IMG/VR virus record: IMGVR_UViG_3300034072_001378
Coordinates: 62,001-126,000 of that record
Length of the DNA stretch: 64,000 nucleotides
Direction: 5' to 3' (one strand)
DNA from: a virus
This document shows, piece after piece, positions 25,107 through 32,362 of this stretch. Position 1 is the stretch's first letter. Each line of letters begins with the position of its first letter. Under the pieces are notes generated by a model that saw only the letters and a program-made list of their open reading frames with translations, had not been told where the DNA came from and did not search any database. A program made the translations under genes and the position numbers.

Positions 25107-25565
25107 CTAAACAATTTTGAAATAATCAAATTTTAAACTTAAATCCATCGTTGATTCTGTTTCTGGGTTTGTTGTATCTAATTCAATGTCGCCAATACTT
25201 TCGATTCTGCAATTATAAAATTCAAACTTTAAAATTTTATTTGATTTTGAATTATTTAATTCTATCCAAAAAGAAAATGGAGTATTTGAAAATGTCCCAT
25301 CAGGTGTATCAACTGCTAAATTTAAGTACTCATAAAATTTTCTGTAAATTTCAAATTCTTCATCAATTAAAAATGTGAAGTTCAAAGTGTTATAAGAAAC
25401 AGTGTCTGATGCTAGATTTAATTTTGAACCAAATCTAGCCCCTGTTTCAGGTAAATTAAATGTCATACCGGGAATATTAACGGTTGTTAGATAAAATGGT
25501 ATTAGTTCAAATCTATCAGAACCACCGGTCCAGTTGGTTTTTTGTGCAAAATTATGAATATTCAT
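25107..25565 (-). CDS. Tail tube (gp19)-like protein
   Basis: The 152-aa protein resembles T4-like tube proteins in length (gp19 is 163 aa) and pattern: F-x-L-I-P-F-Y-L-T-T-V-N-I-P-G near residues 20-34, F-N-L-P-E-T-G-A-R-F-G (36-46), a central T-F-L-I-D-E-E-F-E-I-Y-R-K-F-Y segment and a beta C-terminus (M-D-L-S-L-K-F-D-Y-F). It is the only late structural gene here on the minus strand and has its own late promoter (25584-25591). It could be the main tube protein or a tube-like baseplate protein. Confidence 0.7.
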   Translation of the reverse strand: MNIHNFAQKTNWTGGSDRFELIPFYLTTVNIPGMTFNLPETGARFGSKLNLASDTVSYNTLNFTFLIDEEFEIYRKFYEYLNLAVDTPDGTFSNTPFSFWIELNNSKSNKILKFEFYNCRIESIGDIELDTTNPETESTMDLSLKFDYFKIV

Positions 25566-25583
25566 TTAGATTCCTTTTTAAAT

Positions 25584-25591
25584 TATTTATA
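25584..25591 (-). promoter_or_regulatory. T4-type late promoter (leftward)
   Basis: TATTTATA on the plus strand is TATAAATA on the minus strand, 19 nt before the ATG of the tube-like gene. Confidence 0.7.
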
Positions 25592-25607
25592 TTCTATATA
25601 AAAGAAA

Positions 25608-25635
25608 TTAATATTTTGTTATATATAATTATATA
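25608..25635 (+). promoter_or_regulatory. Early/middle-type promoter
   Basis: TTAATATTTTGTTATATATAAT, 20 nt before the sigma-factor gene, divergent from the late promoter at 25584. Confidence 0.5.
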
Positions 25636-25654
25636 TACAAAATAAAGGAGCTAT

Positions 25655-26746
25655 ATGACAGAAATATATGAAATACCTAAAAATAAATCAAAAAAAGAAA
25701 AATCTCAAAATCAATACATTAATGAAACAGAATTAAAGTCATTAATTATAAGAATAAACAATAAAACTTTTAAAGATTATCTGAGTCTTTATTTTTCAGA
25801 ATTAAATAATTTACTTAAAGACTCAAAAAATAATAAAGAACAAATAGTTCAAATTCTTAAAAATATTATAAAGGATAAAAAATATCAATTACTTTTACTA
25901 TCTGATGAAGATCTAAAGGAATTAAAGGATTTAGTTCTAAATTTTACAGAAGAAAAAGATGATAAAAATTTTAAAAGTATTCTTAAAATTGTAGAACCTT
26001 TAAATAAAGAAATTTTTGAAAAGACAAAATATTTGAATTTAGAGTATAAAAATGATCTAAAAAGATTAAGTAAATACATAAAAAAACACCATAAAAGTAA
26101 ATCACAAAAATACAAAAGAATTTTAAGAGATAGTATAATAAAAATATCAGAAAGAAATATTATAGATTCTGAATCATATGAAAGATTTGGAGAATTGGTT
26201 CTTCTAATTATAAAAAATATACTAAAGAAACCTAAATTCAGCGGTTATACTTATAGAGATGAATTTTATTCGGATAGTACAGATAAAATTTTTAGATATA
26301 TGAAGAACTTTAATCATAAACTTATATCTAAAATAACAAATCAACCAGTAAATGCATTTAGTTATATAAGCCAATATGTGCACAATAGTATTTTACATAT
26401 TATTAATACAAAGAACACAGAAACAGAAGAAACACAAAATTTTATTAATTCTTATAATTCTGCACTAAATGATGAAACAAATAACAGTTCATTAGATTTC
26501 TTTGATTTAAGAGTAAAAGAATTTAATTGCAGCATTAAAAAAATAAATGATTCATTGTTACTAGAAATACAAAAGGAATTGGATAATATTGATTCAGATA
26601 AATTTTTGAAATACACTGATTTTGTATTTTTTTATCCAGAAGATTATAAAATATCTTTAGATGAATATAAAGATATTCTAAAACTAAAAGAAAATTTAAC
26701 AGGAACTTTAACAATAACTAAACAAAAAGCAAAGGAGCAAATTTGA
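25655..26746 (+). CDS. 55: gp55-like late sigma factor with extensions
   Basis: The 363-aa protein aligns with T4 gp55 (185 aa) in its centre. K-F-S-G-Y-T-Y-R-D-E-F (194-204) matches N-F-S-G-Y-T-Q-S-W-K-Q-E, and M-K-N-F-N through A-F-S-Y-I-S-Q-Y-V-H-N-S-I matches the T4 L-H-N-F-D through A-Y-I-T-Q-A segment. This is the sigma domain-2 region that reads TATAAATA. A helical extension of about 175 residues precedes it. S-L-D-F-F (279-283) resembles the clamp-binding end of T4 gp55 (S-L-D-F-L) but here lies 80 residues before the C-terminus. The next gene is a probable gp33. Confidence 0.8.
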   Translation: MTEIYEIPKNKSKKEKSQNQYINETELKSLIIRINNKTFKDYLSLYFSELNNLLKDSKNNKEQIVQILKNIIKDKKYQLLLLSDEDLKELKDLVLNFTEEKDDKNFKSILKIVEPLNKEIFEKTKYLNLEYKNDLKRLSKYIKKHHKSKSQKYKRILRDSIIKISERNIIDSESYERFGELVLLIIKNILKKPKFSGYTYRDEFYSDSTDKIFRYMKNFNHKLISKITNQPVNAFSYISQYVHNSILHIINTKNTETEETQNFINSYNSALNDETNNSSLDFFDLRVKEFNCSIKKINDSLLLEIQKELDNIDSDKFLKYTDFVFFYPEDYKISLDEYKDILKLKENLTGTLTITKQKAKEQI

Positions 26747-27012
26747 ATTTAATACAAGAAAATGAATTAACAGAACAGGAACTTTATCCTGTTTTATTAA
26801 ATAAAATACTAAAATATATTATAAAAGTAAAAGAATCAGATAAAGAAACATCTATGCTAGATTTAATTTTAGAATATTCTATGAGAAATTCATTAGATAT
26901 AGAATTAATTGGTGATGCGATAAGCACAGATGATTACTTCAAGAATATTTTACAAAAAGATTTAGAAATAAACAATTACGGTTCTGAAAAAAAGGTTAAT
27001 TATGATTGGTAA
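26743..27012 (+). CDS. Probable gp33-like late transcription co-activator
   Basis: The 89-aa acidic helical protein starts at TTG inside the stop of the sigma gene (ATTTGA, ribosome site AAAGGAG), so translation is coupled. The core M-L-D-L-I-L-E-Y-S-M-R-N-S-L-D-I-E-L-I followed by L-x-K-D-L-E resembles the short helical gp33 family of T4-like phages. A C-terminal L-D-F-L-type clamp-binding motif is not present (it ends K-K-V-N-Y-D-W). The assignment rests mainly on context. Confidence 0.5.
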   Translation: MNLIQENELTEQELYPVLLNKILKYIIKVKESDKETSMLDLILEYSMRNSLDIELIGDAISTDDYFKNILQKDLEINNYGSEKKVNYDW

Positions 27013-27259
27013 AGTTCAAAGATTAAAAGACATTCAACATAGACTGAAAAGTATGACAGATTCAGAGAAAATAAATTATCTAAGATTTGACTTGCCTGAA
27101 GATATAGACTACATTATTAATATTGATAATGATTCAGTTTATATACATTTGGGTTATAATAAACATGAAGAAAGTATTGGTGTTGAATTTGATGAGTTTG
27201 GATATTCACTATTGAGAACATTATTTGAGTGCTTAGCATTAAAATCAGATTTTGTTTAG
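27002..27259 (+). CDS. Hypothetical protein, 85 aa
   Basis: Not recognised. It has a short basic N-terminal helix, then an acidic alpha/beta part (F-D-L-P-E-D-I-D-Y-I-I-N-I-D). The ATG lies 11 nt inside the preceding gene, behind AAAAAAGGTTAATT, so it is probably co-translated with the gp55/gp33 pair. Confidence 0.7.
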   Translation: MIGKVQRLKDIQHRLKSMTDSEKINYLRFDLPEDIDYIINIDNDSVYIHLGYNKHEESIGVEFDEFGYSLLRTLFECLALKSDFV

Positions 27260-27270
27260 AATTTAATTTA

Positions 27271-27295
27271 GCTTTAATATTCTTTTGTATATAAT
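27271..27295 (+). promoter_or_regulatory. Early/middle-type promoter
   Basis: GCTTTAATATT, CTTTT, GTATATAAT: a full match to the repeated consensus, 28 nt before the next ATG. Confidence 0.7.
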
Positions 27296-27322
27296 TATAT
27301 TATATAAATTAAAGGATATTAA

Positions 27323-27871
27323 ATGCAATATTTAGATAATATAATTTTAGAATTAACAAAAGATATTCAAGAAAAAACAGTTGAATGGATATTCCAAGCA
27401 ATTGAGAAAACAAGAGAATTGGATATTACATTATATCAAAAAGCAAATGATTTAGCATTAGAAAAAATCCCTAATGACAGAAGAGAAAGAGTTTATGCAG
27501 TTCCTTCTATTATAAAAGAAATTATTGAAGAAACTATTGGAACAAATACATATAATGTTGGTAAATACTACATTCAAAGAGGAGTTAATAGAAATTTAAG
27601 AGCAGAAAAAGTTTTAGAAGATGTTCAAAAAGATTTTAACGGAAAAAGAATAGCTTTAAAAAATAAAATTTTAAAATCTTGTGAAAAATGCAATTCAGAA
27701 ATAAATGAAATTTCAAAAATATATCCTTTAGATAATAATACTCTTGGAGCAGAAATTTTGCTAGAAAATAATGATAAAATAATTATTTCTATTATTTGTG
27801 CTGGTGGATATAACATTCAATGCTTTCATTATAGAAGCAATATTAAAATTATTAAACACAAAGGAAAATAA
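27323..27871 (+). CDS. Hypothetical protein, 182 aa
   Basis: Not recognised. The first 120 residues are helical and charged. C-x-x-C (S-C-E-K-C-N, about 113-118) and a beta-rich end with C-A-G-G-Y-N-I-Q-C-F-H may bind metal. It is the first gene behind the early promoter at 27271. Confidence 0.7.
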   Translation: MQYLDNIILELTKDIQEKTVEWIFQAIEKTRELDITLYQKANDLALEKIPNDRRERVYAVPSIIKEIIEETIGTNTYNVGKYYIQRGVNRNLRAEKVLEDVQKDFNGKRIALKNKILKSCEKCNSEINEISKIYPLDNNTLGAEILLENNDKIIISIICAGGYNIQCFHYRSNIKIIKHKGK

Positions 27872-28084
27872 ATGGGATTTACGGGATTATATAAAGAATA
27901 CTATTACTATTCTTGGTTTATTTTTGTTCTTAGATTTAGAAGTGGATCATATGACTATAGAAGAAATGGAGAAGAAAGATGCGGATGGGCAGAAAAATCT
28001 GATTTAATTGATGTAAGATTAACACCCTCTAAAGCAAAGCAAGTAGCGGAAGAATTAAATATGATTAGAAAAACAATTCTATAA
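27872..28084 (+). CDS. Hypothetical protein, 70 aa
   Basis: Not recognised. It has an aromatic N-terminus (Y-K-E-Y-Y-Y-Y-S-W-F) and a helical C-terminus. ATG abuts the previous TAA behind AAAGGAAAATAA. A longer reading in another frame (27798-28007) is judged a shadow because it overlaps the preceding gene. Confidence 0.65.
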   Translation: MGFTGLYKEYYYYSWFIFVLRFRSGSYDYRRNGEERCGWAEKSDLIDVRLTPSKAKQVAEELNMIRKTIL

Positions 28085-28096
28085 AAATAATGATTA

Positions 28097-28423
28097 ATGA
28101 TTTACTCAAAAGAAATTAAAAAAGATCCGAAAGGATTTGTTATAAAATCAACAAACCAAAGAATATTACTATATGGTAAATTAGTAAAAATAATTAAATA
28201 CAAAGAATATTTTGGTAAAGTTTTAGTTTTTTATAAACAAAAAGGAAAAATTTATCAAAAATATTTTGTAAAAGATTATTTCAAAGAAAGAGTTGGAAGT
28301 AACGTTGAAATGACAAGATTTATATTACAATACAAAAATATATTATTGCTTAGAAAAGTAAAAGAATTAGCAAGAAGATATCTAATAAGATATAAGTACT
28401 ATGAGTATTTAATTAAACTTTAA
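28097..28423 (+). CDS. Hypothetical strongly basic protein, 108 aa
   Basis: Not recognised. Very rich in Lys, Arg, Tyr and Ile with an estimated high pI. A beta-rich first half (I-L-L-Y-G-K-L-V-K-I-I-K-Y) is followed by a basic helix. Nucleic-acid binding is possible from charge alone. No good ribosome site is seen, but it is tightly spaced after the preceding gene. Confidence 0.6.
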   Translation: MIYSKEIKKDPKGFVIKSTNQRILLYGKLVKIIKYKEYFGKVLVFYKQKGKIYQKYFVKDYFKERVGSNVEMTRFILQYKNILLLRKVKELARRYLIRYKYYEYLIKL

Positions 28424-28443
28424 TATTCTTTTGTATATAATAA
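28415..28443 (+). promoter_or_regulatory. Early/middle-type promoter
   Basis: AAACTTTAATATT, CTTTT, GTATATAATAAAA: near-perfect consensus, overlapping the end of the preceding gene and 20 nt before the next ATG. Confidence 0.7.
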
Positions 28444-28462
28444 AATAAAAAGGAAAAATATT

Positions 28463-28684
28463 ATGAATAGAATTAATAAATTTATTAAATTTTTAGATAT
28501 AGTTGATGAAAAAATTGGAATTGGATTAGGTATTGATTATGAATATATTACTGAAGAGAATATAGATTCTTTAAAGAAAGAATTTATAGAAAAATTTACA
28601 GTACGCCATAATTATAATAATATTTTAAATAGATTAAATGAAAATTTTAATAAAAGTTATATGGAAATTTTAAATGAAATATAA
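28463..28684 (+). CDS. Hypothetical protein, 73 aa
   Basis: Not recognised. Small, helical, Asn/Ile/Lys-rich. Its last 11 nt overlap the next gene, which carries the F-R-E-W-L N-terminal motif. Confidence 0.65.
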   Translation: MNRINKFIKFLDIVDEKIGIGLGIDYEYITEENIDSLKKEFIEKFTVRHNYNNILNRLNENFNKSYMEILNEI

Positions 28685-29060
28685 TTTCCGAGAATGGTTA
28701 TTAGAAAAAGAATTAAATGAAGCATTAAAGGATAAACAATTTAAAATTATTATAAATGATATAGAATATACAGTTATTAGAGATAATCATTTAACACAAA
28801 AAAGAAAAGGTGACCCAAAGCCTAAAGATTTTAAAATGACTAAAAATAAGTACCAAGAAGTATTGCAAAATTTAGACAAAATAAACATTGAAGAACCATT
28901 TAGCTTTACTTGGACTATTAACAATAAATCAAATATAATTTCAGCAAGTATAAAGGATAAAACAATAACAATATTTGGTGCTATTATGAATTCTGATAAA
29001 CCAGAAGAAAAACTTTATTCTGATGTTACCAATAGAGCATCTATACAAGCACCAAAATAA
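28674..29060 (+). CDS. Putative packaged protein with CTS-like N-terminus, 128 aa
   Basis: The N-terminus M-K-Y-N-F-R-E-W-L-L-E-K-E-L-N-E-A carries the motif shared by at least eight proteins in this window. It has L-N-E-A at 14-17, a fit to the (I/L)-x-E cleavage rule of the T4 prohead protease gp21. The body (about 20-100) is alpha/beta without a known family. By analogy with T4 internal proteins it may be packaged into the head and ejected with the DNA. It ends tail to tail with the endonuclease VII-like gene. Confidence 0.6.
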   Translation: MKYNFREWLLEKELNEALKDKQFKIIINDIEYTVIRDNHLTQKRKGDPKPKDFKMTKNKYQEVLQNLDKINIEEPFSFTWTINNKSNIISASIKDKTITIFGAIMNSDKPEEKLYSDVTNRASIQAPK

Positions 29061-29597
29061 TTAATTAAAAGGGCTTATCCCAAATTCAGTAAATAGTTTT
29101 TCAAGAGGTTTAGTTAATTTTCCTGAATTTGGGTATTCTGGGAATTTGGCTTTTCTTTTTTCTTGTGTATATAATTTTTTAAGTTTATTATAATTACTTT
29201 TAGAAATTTTAGGGTCTTTTTTTACTTCATTTGGGTGGATATAATAAAATCCATTTTCATCGATATAAGCACCTTTTTCAAAATATTCAGCGGCATTTCT
29301 TAGAAAATCAGAAATATTAAAATCAGGGTCTTTATCTAAACCTGTCCTCTTTAAAGAATTTTCTAGTTTACCTAGTACCGCATTTACTCTGAAATCTAAA
29401 GAAGTTCTTATTACTCCCTTTATTTCAGAGTATTCTTCTGATTTTGTTTTATGTGCATGATCCAAAGCCATTTTTTCTAATGGTATTTCTTTATTAAGAA
29501 CAGGGCATTTTTTATTATTATCTAACCAAATTTTTTCTTTAAGAATTTTTATATCTGATGCTTTCATTTCTATGTATTTAAACTCTTTAACTTGCAT
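29061..29597 (-). CDS. Endonuclease VII-like (gp49) nuclease
   Basis: The 178-aa protein carries a recognisable endonuclease VII/HNH core: C-P-V-L-N-K (31-36), then A-L-D-H-A-H-K-T (44-51), matching T4 gp49 N-H-L-D-H-D-H, and later G-V-I-R-T-S-L-D-F-R-V-N-A-V-L-G-K-L-E, which matches the T4 segment G-L-L-C-N-L-C-N-A in place. Three of the four zinc cysteines of T4 gp49 are missing. gp49 resolves branched DNA before packaging. It is last in a leftward late operon from 30062. Confidence 0.75.
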   Translation of the reverse strand: MQVKEFKYIEMKASDIKILKEKIWLDNNKKCPVLNKEIPLEKMALDHAHKTKSEEYSEIKGVIRTSLDFRVNAVLGKLENSLKRTGLDKDPDFNISDFLRNAAEYFEKGAYIDENGFYYIHPNEVKKDPKISKSNYNKLKKLYTQEKRKAKFPEYPNSGKLTKPLEKLFTEFGISPFN

Positions 29598-29793
29598 TAT
29601 TTTCCTTTGTTTCTAAAATATAATCTGAATTTATATAATTTTTTAGTACCAATTTTATATATTCATCTCTGTTTTCTTCTGAAATTTTATTTTTTATTGT
29701 TTCATTATAAAATACAAAATAACAATCATTTAAATGTTTCAAAGATTGTTTTAAACCTTTTTCTTTGCTTCGTGCACTGATAAATCTAGCCAT
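29587..29793 (-). CDS. Hypothetical protein, 68 aa
   Basis: Not recognised. The ORF is open from 29820, but the ATG at 29793 (M-A-R-F-I-S-A-R) has a better upstream purine run (AAAGGGTGG). It overlaps the gene before it and the nuclease after it by a few nt each. Charged and helical. Confidence 0.55.
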   Translation of the reverse strand: MARFISARSKEKGLKQSLKHLNDCYFVFYNETIKNKISEENRDEYIKLVLKNYINSDYILETKENNAS

Positions 29794-30062
29794 TTTGGTT
29801 TCCACCCTTTCTCTTTCCAAAATTTACAATAATGATAAAATCTTATATTATAGAATTTTCTTATTTTATAATGTGATTCATATTCAATACCTGTATTTTC
29901 ACATATTAAGTTACCGTAGTAAATTTTGTTTGAATCTATGGCAAATCTAATACCATAATAAGTTCTTTCTTTATCTAAAATTAAATACCAATAATTTGAA
30001 TAATTTGCATTTATTTCGTAATCAGAAGTACAAAAACAAATTTTTAATTTTTTAAATTTCAT
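29751..30062 (-). CDS. Hypothetical protein, 103 aa
   Basis: Not recognised. Beta-rich and unusually rich in Tyr, Cys and Trp (W-Y-L-I-L-D-K-E-R-T-Y-Y-G-I-R-F). It is the first gene behind the leftward late promoter at 30080-30087, with an AAAAAGGATTTAA ribosome site. Confidence 0.65.
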   Translation of the reverse strand: MKFKKLKICFCTSDYEINANYSNYWYLILDKERTYYGIRFAIDSNKIYYGNLICENTGIEYESHYKIRKFYNIRFYHYCKFWKEKGWKPKWLDLSVHEAKKKV

Positions 30063-30079
30063 TTAAATCCTTTTTTAAA

Positions 30080-30087
30080 TATTTATA
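30080..30087 (-). promoter_or_regulatory. T4-type late promoter (leftward)
   Basis: TATTTATA on plus reads TATAAATA on minus, 18 nt before the 103-aa gene. It would drive the endonuclease VII-like operon. Confidence 0.65.
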
Positions 30088-30102
30088 TCTCAAGGAGTCC
30101 CT

Positions 30103-31284
30103 TTGCAAAAATCAATTTATGATGAAACAATACAAAATATGTTCAGTAATAAAGACTACACGGATGATTATATTTTTTACGCATGTCTTTTAAGTAAATG
30201 TAATGTTTATTTCTCAGATACATTAGAATCACCAGCAGGTGTTTCTTTTACAGATAATTATAATCTATATATAAATTTAAAACTATTTTCTGAGTATTCT
30301 TTAGAAAATAGGATGGCAATTTTAAAACATGAAATGCTACACATTTTAAATGGGCATTTATTATATAGAAATGAAAATAAACATCACAAAAATTGGAATC
30401 TCGCGACAGATTGTGCAATTAATCAGTTAATAGATAAAAATCATTTACCTAGTAATTGTATAACACCTGAATATATAGAAGAATTAACAAAAGATAAGGT
30501 TAAAAAATTAGAACCATCTGAATATTATTATAATCTTTTAGAAAAATCAAATATAGATACTTCAGAATTAGATAAAAATATAGACGAACACGCGACATGG
30601 GAATTAAATGATTCAGAAATTTCTGAAGATGCACAAAAACAAATAACAACCGAAATGATAGAAGAAACAATGCAGGAATCAATGAATATGATAGGTAATT
30701 ATCCAAATAAATGTAGTACTTGGTTAGAAATAAATAAAAGAAAAACAAAAATAAATTGGAAAGCATTACTAAAAAACTATTTGAAAAGTTCAAATTATAA
30801 AAGAACAATATTTAAAAGAAATAGAAGAAATCCAGATAGAAAAGATTTAAAAGGTAAAATTAATTTAAAAGAAACATCAATTTTATACATTATAGATGCT
30901 TCAGGTTCTGTTCAAAATTCTGCATTTAAAAAATTGAATTCAGAAATACTTTCATTGTGTTCAGAATTAAATATAGAAATTACCGCAATTCAAGTAGATA
31001 CGGAAGCATCAGAACCAGAGAAATTAACTAAAACTATCAAAATGCTCCAAAGAAAAAGAAATGCAGGTACATTTTTAAGTTCTGGATTAGTTAAAGCAAA
31101 AGAGCATAAATTAAAATTTGATAGCATTATAATAAGTACAGACGGATATTTAGCACCATCCGATATTGATGAATTTGTTAAAACAAAAAAGAAACTCATA
31201 TTTTTAATTTCTAGTAATGGTTCGGATGAAGTATTCAAAAAATATAAAAATAAATTAAAATATATAAAATTACCAAAAGATTAA
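30103..31284 (+). CDS. VWA-type putative metallopeptidase (DUF2201-like)
   Basis: The 393-aa protein combines a zinc-peptidase motif H-E-M-L-H (76-80) with a downstream N-W-N-L-A-T-D (about 95-101) and, near residues 264-272, a VWA-like I-I-D-A-S-G-S-V metal-ion site, followed by I-I-I-S-T-D-G. This is the layout of the phage and bacterial metallopeptidase-VWA family, whose role in phages is not settled. The start is TTG behind AAGGAGTCCC. No AAA+ MoxR partner, often found with the bacterial forms, is next to it. Confidence 0.75.
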   Translation: MQKSIYDETIQNMFSNKDYTDDYIFYACLLSKCNVYFSDTLESPAGVSFTDNYNLYINLKLFSEYSLENRMAILKHEMLHILNGHLLYRNENKHHKNWNLATDCAINQLIDKNHLPSNCITPEYIEELTKDKVKKLEPSEYYYNLLEKSNIDTSELDKNIDEHATWELNDSEISEDAQKQITTEMIEETMQESMNMIGNYPNKCSTWLEINKRKTKINWKALLKNYLKSSNYKRTIFKRNRRNPDRKDLKGKINLKETSILYIIDASGSVQNSAFKKLNSEILSLCSELNIEITAIQVDTEASEPEKLTKTIKMLQRKRNAGTFLSSGLVKAKEHKLKFDSIIISTDGYLAPSDIDEFVKTKKKLIFLISSNGSDEVFKKYKNKLKYIKLPKD

Positions 31285-31285
31285 G

Positions 31286-31313
31286 AAAATTAATGTTTTT
31301 AGATATATAATTA
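31286..31313 (+). promoter_or_regulatory. Early/middle-type promoter
   Basis: AAATTAATGTTTTTAGATATATAAT; a diverged match, 26 nt before the 84-aa gene. Confidence 0.5.
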
Positions 31314-31339
31314 TCTTATATCTAAAGAAAGGATAAAAC

Positions 31340-31594
31340 ATGACAATAAAAATTGAAAATATTCCAGATGGTCAAAAAATAAAAAGTATTAATTTTAATA
31401 TTGATTTTGAATCAGGAGATTCTGAAACATTTGTTAAAATGCCTGTTGTTGAAAGACCATCAACTCCTTATGAACAAATAATAGTTCCGATGAATACAAC
31501 GGGTGTAAATGAAACTACACCAATCACAGCAGTAGATATTGAGCAAAGAGCACCTAAAGAGGTTCCAAACGAAATGCTAGATATGGAATTCTAA
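31340..31594 (+). CDS. Small acidic protein with M-L-D-M-E-F C-terminus, 84 aa
   Basis: Not recognised. It shares with the next gene a beta-type N-terminus (K-S-I-N-F-N-I-D-F-E-S-G-D), a low-complexity middle and an acidic-hydrophobic end. It ends P-N-E-M-L-D-M-E-F, resembling the short C-terminal peptides by which T4 proteins bind the gp45 clamp. The clamp gene lies 2 kb downstream. The next gene starts within its stop codon (TAATG). Confidence 0.6.
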   Translation: MTIKIENIPDGQKIKSINFNIDFESGDSETFVKMPVVERPSTPYEQIIVPMNTTGVNETTPITAVDIEQRAPKEVPNEMLDMEF

Positions 31595-31902
31595 TGGCTT
31601 TTAAATTATTAATAGAATGTTCAAAGGATATTGATACACTTCATATAAATTTTTCTGATGGGACTTCTGTTGTTACTTCAAACGAAGATAAACCTGAAAA
31701 GGTTAAAGACAAAAATAAAGAGGAAAAATCAACTCAAGGTGAATCAAAAGAGCAAAAAGAACCAAAAAGAAAAAAATTAGAACAATATTTAGATACTGAT
31801 GAAGATTTTACAGTTAATTCAGAAATTATTGAAAAACCAAAAATTGAAGATTTGGTTAGACCACCTAAGGTTACAGATGAACTTCAAAATTTAGATTTTT
31901 AA
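31594..31902 (+). CDS. Small acidic protein with L-Q-N-L-D-F C-terminus, 102 aa
   Basis: Not recognised. The N-terminus (I-D-T-L-H-I-N-F-S-D-G-T-S) matches the preceding protein, so the two look like diverged tandem paralogues. A Lys/Glu-rich disordered stretch (30-65) leads to the end T-D-E-L-Q-N-L-D-F, close to the T4 gp33/gp55 clamp-binding ends (L-D-F-L). Possible clamp interactor, by motif only. Confidence 0.6.
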   Translation: MAFKLLIECSKDIDTLHINFSDGTSVVTSNEDKPEKVKDKNKEEKSTQGESKEQKEPKRKKLEQYLDTDEDFTVNSEIIEKPKIEDLVRPPKVTDELQNLDF

Positions 31903-31919
31903 GAAAACAAAGGAGATAA

Positions 31920-32300
31920 ATGAAAGCGATTAAAAAACAAATTAAAAGAAAATTTAGAATACCATTAGAAGATGTTTTAATTAAAACATCTAAGGATAGT
32001 ACTCAAAGATTAGCAAAAGCATATGAAGATGTTATTATTACCGAAGATGATGGAAGTGAATATAGTATGTCAAAGGAAACATTTCACAAAAAATATGATG
32101 TTATTAATAGTGAAGAAGCAATTTCAAAACCAAATAAAATAGATTTTGTTTTAAATACAACAAATTTACCAATAGTTTTTACTGCTTCATGGGGTGAAGA
32201 AATTACTGCTTATCCAAATGCTGCAATTGTTATTGAGAATAGTAAATTTGGTTACGCAATACAAGAAAAAGAATTTGCAGAAACATATAATATTGTTTAA
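31920..32300 (+). CDS. Hypothetical protein, 126 aa
   Basis: Not recognised. It has a basic N-terminus (K-K-Q-I-K-R-K-F-R) and then alpha/beta, with two short domains of similar style (Y-E-D-V-I-I-T-E-D-D-G and I-V-F-T-A-S-W-G-E-E-I-T-A-Y). ATG follows CAAAGGAGATAA. It may belong to the group of small late or head-associated proteins. Confidence 0.65.
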   Translation: MKAIKKQIKRKFRIPLEDVLIKTSKDSTQRLAKAYEDVIITEDDGSEYSMSKETFHKKYDVINSEEAISKPNKIDFVLNTTNLPIVFTASWGEEITAYPNAAIVIENSKFGYAIQEKEFAETYNIV

Positions 32301-32310
32301 AATACAAAAG

Positions 32311-32337
32311 AAATTAATACTTTGTGTATTAAAATAC
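32311..32337 (+). promoter_or_regulatory. Possible early/middle promoter
   Basis: AAATTAATACTTTGTGTATTAAAAT; a weak match (TATTAAAAT in place of TATATAAT), before the actin-like gene. Confidence 0.35.
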
Positions 32338-32362
32338 ATTAAATTCAAAAACAAGGAGAATT

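Noticed and set aside
27798-28007. 69-codon ORF overlapping the end of the 182-aa gene
   Set aside because: It overlaps two better-supported genes in other frames and its start has no ribosome site, whereas the 27872 start does.
31230-31284. Possible toxin-antitoxin reading of the paired small genes at 31340 and 31594
   Set aside because: They are paralogues of each other, both acidic with disordered middles, with no toxin or DNA-binding motif.
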